Assembly (NCBI GenBank): GCA_019186825.1
Contig: JABARP010000002.1
Span: forward strand, 62,001 to 126,000
DNA length: 64,000 nt
Direction: 5' to 3'
Origin: Pyrinomonadaceae bacterium
GTDB taxonomy: Bacteria > Acidobacteriota > Blastocatellia > Pyrinomonadales > Pyrinomonadaceae
Shown here: positions 62,123-64,000 of the stretch, piece by piece
Layout: the number at the start of each line of letters is the position of its first letter
Numbering within the stretch: position 1 is the first letter of the stretch
Made by a program: the position numbers and the translations under genes
The notes under the pieces: generated by a model
The model's input: the letters and a program-made list of their open reading frames with translations, nothing else
Told to the model about the DNA's origin: nothing
Databases searched by the model: none

Positions 62123-64000
62123 AGTAGAAAACCTCCATCGTCATCGCGTCGGTCGGACATCGGATCGCACACAAGCCGCACCGAATGCATTTGTCATCGT
62201 CTTTGAGCATCGCCGAGAGCGTCGTTTCTTCTGTAAAACCGCCGGCGGCGATAGCAAGCTCTTTTGTACCTTCGGGGAGATCGAGCGTGTCGAGGGAGAC
62301 AAGCTTAAGGCAGGATTCCGGGCAGACGTCCACGCATCGGTTACACAGCACGCATTTCTGCGGATCGTAGATAGTCTGGATGTGGCAGGCGAGACACCTT
62401 TCGGCTTGCTGACGGGCTTCTTCGTCATCGTAGCCGCTCTCCACCTCGGAAATGCCTGTTCGGCGGTCCAGCGACACGGTCGGCGGAGCCTCGCGTTCGC
62501 ATTTTTCGTAGTCCTCGGCCATCCGATACGAATACGTCGGGATCTTTTCAACGCGTAGCTTGAAGTGCGTCGTACTTCCCGGCCCGCGAAGATAGTCATC
62601 CACCGAGAGCGCTGCTTGCTTTCCATTTGCGACTGCCTCGATCAGATTCCTAGGCCCGAATGCGACGTCACCGCCCGCAAACAATCCAGGTGCCGAGGTC
62701 GCTAGCGTTTTCGGATCGACCTTGATCACGCCAGCCGGCGTCAATTCAACATTGTCGTCGGGTTTAAGAAAGGAGAGGTCCGCCTGCTGACCGATCGCGA
62801 GCACTACGGAGTCGGCTTCGAGGGTCTCGCTGATCGTGTCGTCGAATTCCGGATTAAAACGCCCTTTGTCGTCAAACACCCGTTTCACACCTCGAAGTTC
62901 AACCTTCGTCAGCCGGCCGTTCTCGCCGATGAACCTCCGAGCAGAACGCGACGGATGGAACGTAACACCTTCGTTGTGTGCCTCGTGAAACTCCTCCAAC
63001 CCCTGAGCCGTGCGCACAACAGGAAGTTCGTTCAGAGCCTCGAGACTGATCATCCGAACGTCGGTCGATCCGGAGCGTATTGCTGAACGCGCCGCATCCA
63101 TCGCGGACTTGATCTCGCCGCCGGCCATTTCGCTGCCTTCGACGTTGCCGTTCTCGGCCTCGTCGATCCCACGTCTCAAGGCCATACGTGCCGCATCGAA
63201 AGCAACAAAACCGCCGCCGATCACGAGCACTTTTTTCCCGAGATCGACGCGATAGCCGTTATTGATATTGAGAAGATAATCGACGGCCTTTACGACACCG
63301 TCGAGTTCGATCCCCTCGATATTGAGGTCACGGCCTTTTTGGACTCCGACGCTGAGGAATATGGCCTTAAAGCCCTGAGCACGCAGCTCCGACAGACCAA
63401 ATTCGGAGTTCAATGGCGTGTTGTATCTCACCTCGACTCCGAGACTCTTGACCTTGGCGATTTCCTTTTCGATGATCTGCCGCGGGAGACGAAATTCCGG
63501 GATACCGTGGTACATCATTCCGCCCGGAATTGCGGATGCCTCAAAGATCGTTACCTGGTAGCCCATCAATGCAAGATCGTGTGCACACGAAACGCCAGCG
63601 GGGCCGGCACCGATGACGGCGACCTTCTCTTCGCGCTTTTGAATGCGTTTGCTGTTTTCGAGGATAGGCAGGTGCCAGCGGATCTTATTCCCGGCTTCGG
63701 TCGAACCTTCGAATAGAGCGTCCTGAGTTGACGGTTCCATCGATTCGACGCCGTATTTCTCGGTAACGAAGCGCTTCAGGGCCCGAATGCTCACAGGCGC
63801 ATCGATACGCCCGCGTCGGCAGGCATCTTCGCAAGGTGCCGCGCAAACTCGGCCGCAGATCGATGCGAGAGGATTAGGCGAACGTGCGACCAGATATGCT
63901 TCTTTGTACTCGCCCTGCGCGATGAGCTGCACGTATCTGCCCGCATCCGTCTTTACCGGACACGCGGCCTGACACGGGATCATATTCTTCCAAAACTCTA
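62097..64000 (-). CDS. GltD-like FAD/NAD(P) and iron-sulfur oxidoreductase (5' end cut off)
   Basis: At least 628 residues. N-terminal 4Fe-4S domain (CQAACPV, then CGRVCAAPCEDAC), FAD and NAD(P) sites (VAVIGAGPAGVSCAHDL at about 121; VLVIGGGFVAFDAARM at about 255) and two C-terminal 4Fe-4S motifs (CVLCNRCVDVCPE; CIRCGLCAIRCP). The first ATG in the window is 63983, but the frame stays open to the edge with text (EFWKN) seen before CQAAC in relatives, so the true start probably lies outside. It could pass electrons from NAD(P)H or ferredoxin to the Rieske/cytochrome b module; that is inference. Confidence 0.88.
   Translation of the reverse strand, partial: EFWKNMIPCQAACPVKTDAGRYVQLIAQGEYKEAYLVARSPNPLASICGRVCAAPCEDACRRGRIDAPVSIRALKRFVTEKYGVESMEPSTQDALFEGSTEAGNKIRWHLPILENSKRIQKREEKVAVIGAGPAGVSCAHDLALMGYQVTIFEASAIPGGMMYHGIPEFRLPRQIIEKEIAKVKSLGVEVRYNTPLNSEFGLSELRAQGFKAIFLSVGVQKGRDLNIEGIELDGVVKAVDYLLNINNGYRVDLGKKVLVIGGGFVAFDAARMALRRGIDEAENGNVEGSEMAGGEIKSAMDAARSAIRSGSTDVRMISLEALNELPVVRTAQGLEEFHEAHNEGVTFHPSRSARRFIGENGRLTKVELRGVKRVFDDKGRFNPEFDDTISETLEADSVVLAIGQQADLSFLKPDDNVELTPAGVIKVDPKTLATSAPGLFAGGDVAFGPRNLIEAVANGKQAALSVDDYLRGPGSTTHFKLRVEKIPTYSYRMAEDYEKCEREAPPTVSLDRRTGISEVESGYDDEEARQQAERCLACHIQTIYDPQKCVLCNRCVDVCPESCLKLVSLDTLDLPEGTKELAIAAGGFTEETTLSAMLKDDDKCIRCGLCAIRCPTDAMTMEVFYYEESERIR

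Overview
The window looks like a chromosomal segment of an acidobacterium, most probably of the Blastocatellia/Pyrinomonadaceae type. This rests on gene content and style: Oar/TonB-plug-like sequence, DUF4139 and DUF4344 proteins, a clade II nos cluster, long Ala/Glu tails on ribosomal proteins and moderate GC. It is an inference, not a database match. Nearly all of the DNA is protein-coding. There are two tRNA genes, and no rRNA, CRISPR array, prophage or insertion sequence was seen.

Layout. 1-3.3 kb (minus strand): a periplasmic isoaspartyl peptidase, a family 4 uracil-DNA glycosylase and coaBC. 3.4-8.2 kb (plus): a NUDIX hydrolase, then the translation block rplM-rpsI-rpsB-tsf-pyrH-frr. 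8.2-11.9 kb (minus): a lipoprotein, a PcrA/UvrD helicase, a small membrane protein, a YbgC-type thioesterase and tRNA-Gln(CUG). 12-18.2 kb (plus): smpB, pepA, a polytopic glycosyltransferase-like protein, a DUF4344 metallopeptidase-like lipoprotein and sucC without sucD. 18.3-24.7 kb (plus): a DUF1778-GNAT toxin-antitoxin pair, two tandem DUF4139 paralogues and a small secreted protein. 24.7-33.5 kb (minus): an acyltransferase-family membrane protein, a DinB/YfiT protein, dnaB, rplI, rpsR, rpsF, pth, rplY, prs, tRNA-Gln(UUG), ispE and a CAP-domain protein whose leader resembles a cyclic-di-GMP-I riboswitch.

33.7-45 kb (plus) is a copper/metal island. A MerR regulator faces a P1B-1 copper ATPase through a classic 20-bp-spacer MerR promoter. 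A Fur-box-like promoter then precedes a secreted CbiX-like protein, followed by a Cys-rich exported protein, a YtkA-like lipoprotein and a cusA-cusC-cusB efflux system. 45.5-50.7 kb holds a hybrid histidine kinase and an NtrC-type activator, divergent from a tandem universal stress protein gene that carries an exact -24/-12 (sigma-54) promoter. A hemerythrin protein and pdxH-ywiC diverge from a shared palindrome.

52.4-64 kb (minus) is a clade II-type nitrous oxide reductase operon with its own electron-transfer chain: a GltD-like FAD/Fe-S protein (cut by the window edge), a Rieske protein, a four-helix membrane protein, a bc-type cytochrome b, a pentahaem cytochrome c, Sec-type NosZ, a NosB-like membrane protein, NosD, NosF, NosL and NosY. 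The likely logic is quinol or NAD(P)H, then Rieske/cytochrome b, then cytochrome c, then NosZ. The copper island next door may supply or buffer the copper that NosZ needs, and hemerythrin and the CRP/FNR-like palindrome fit a micro-oxic, NO/N2O-related lifestyle.
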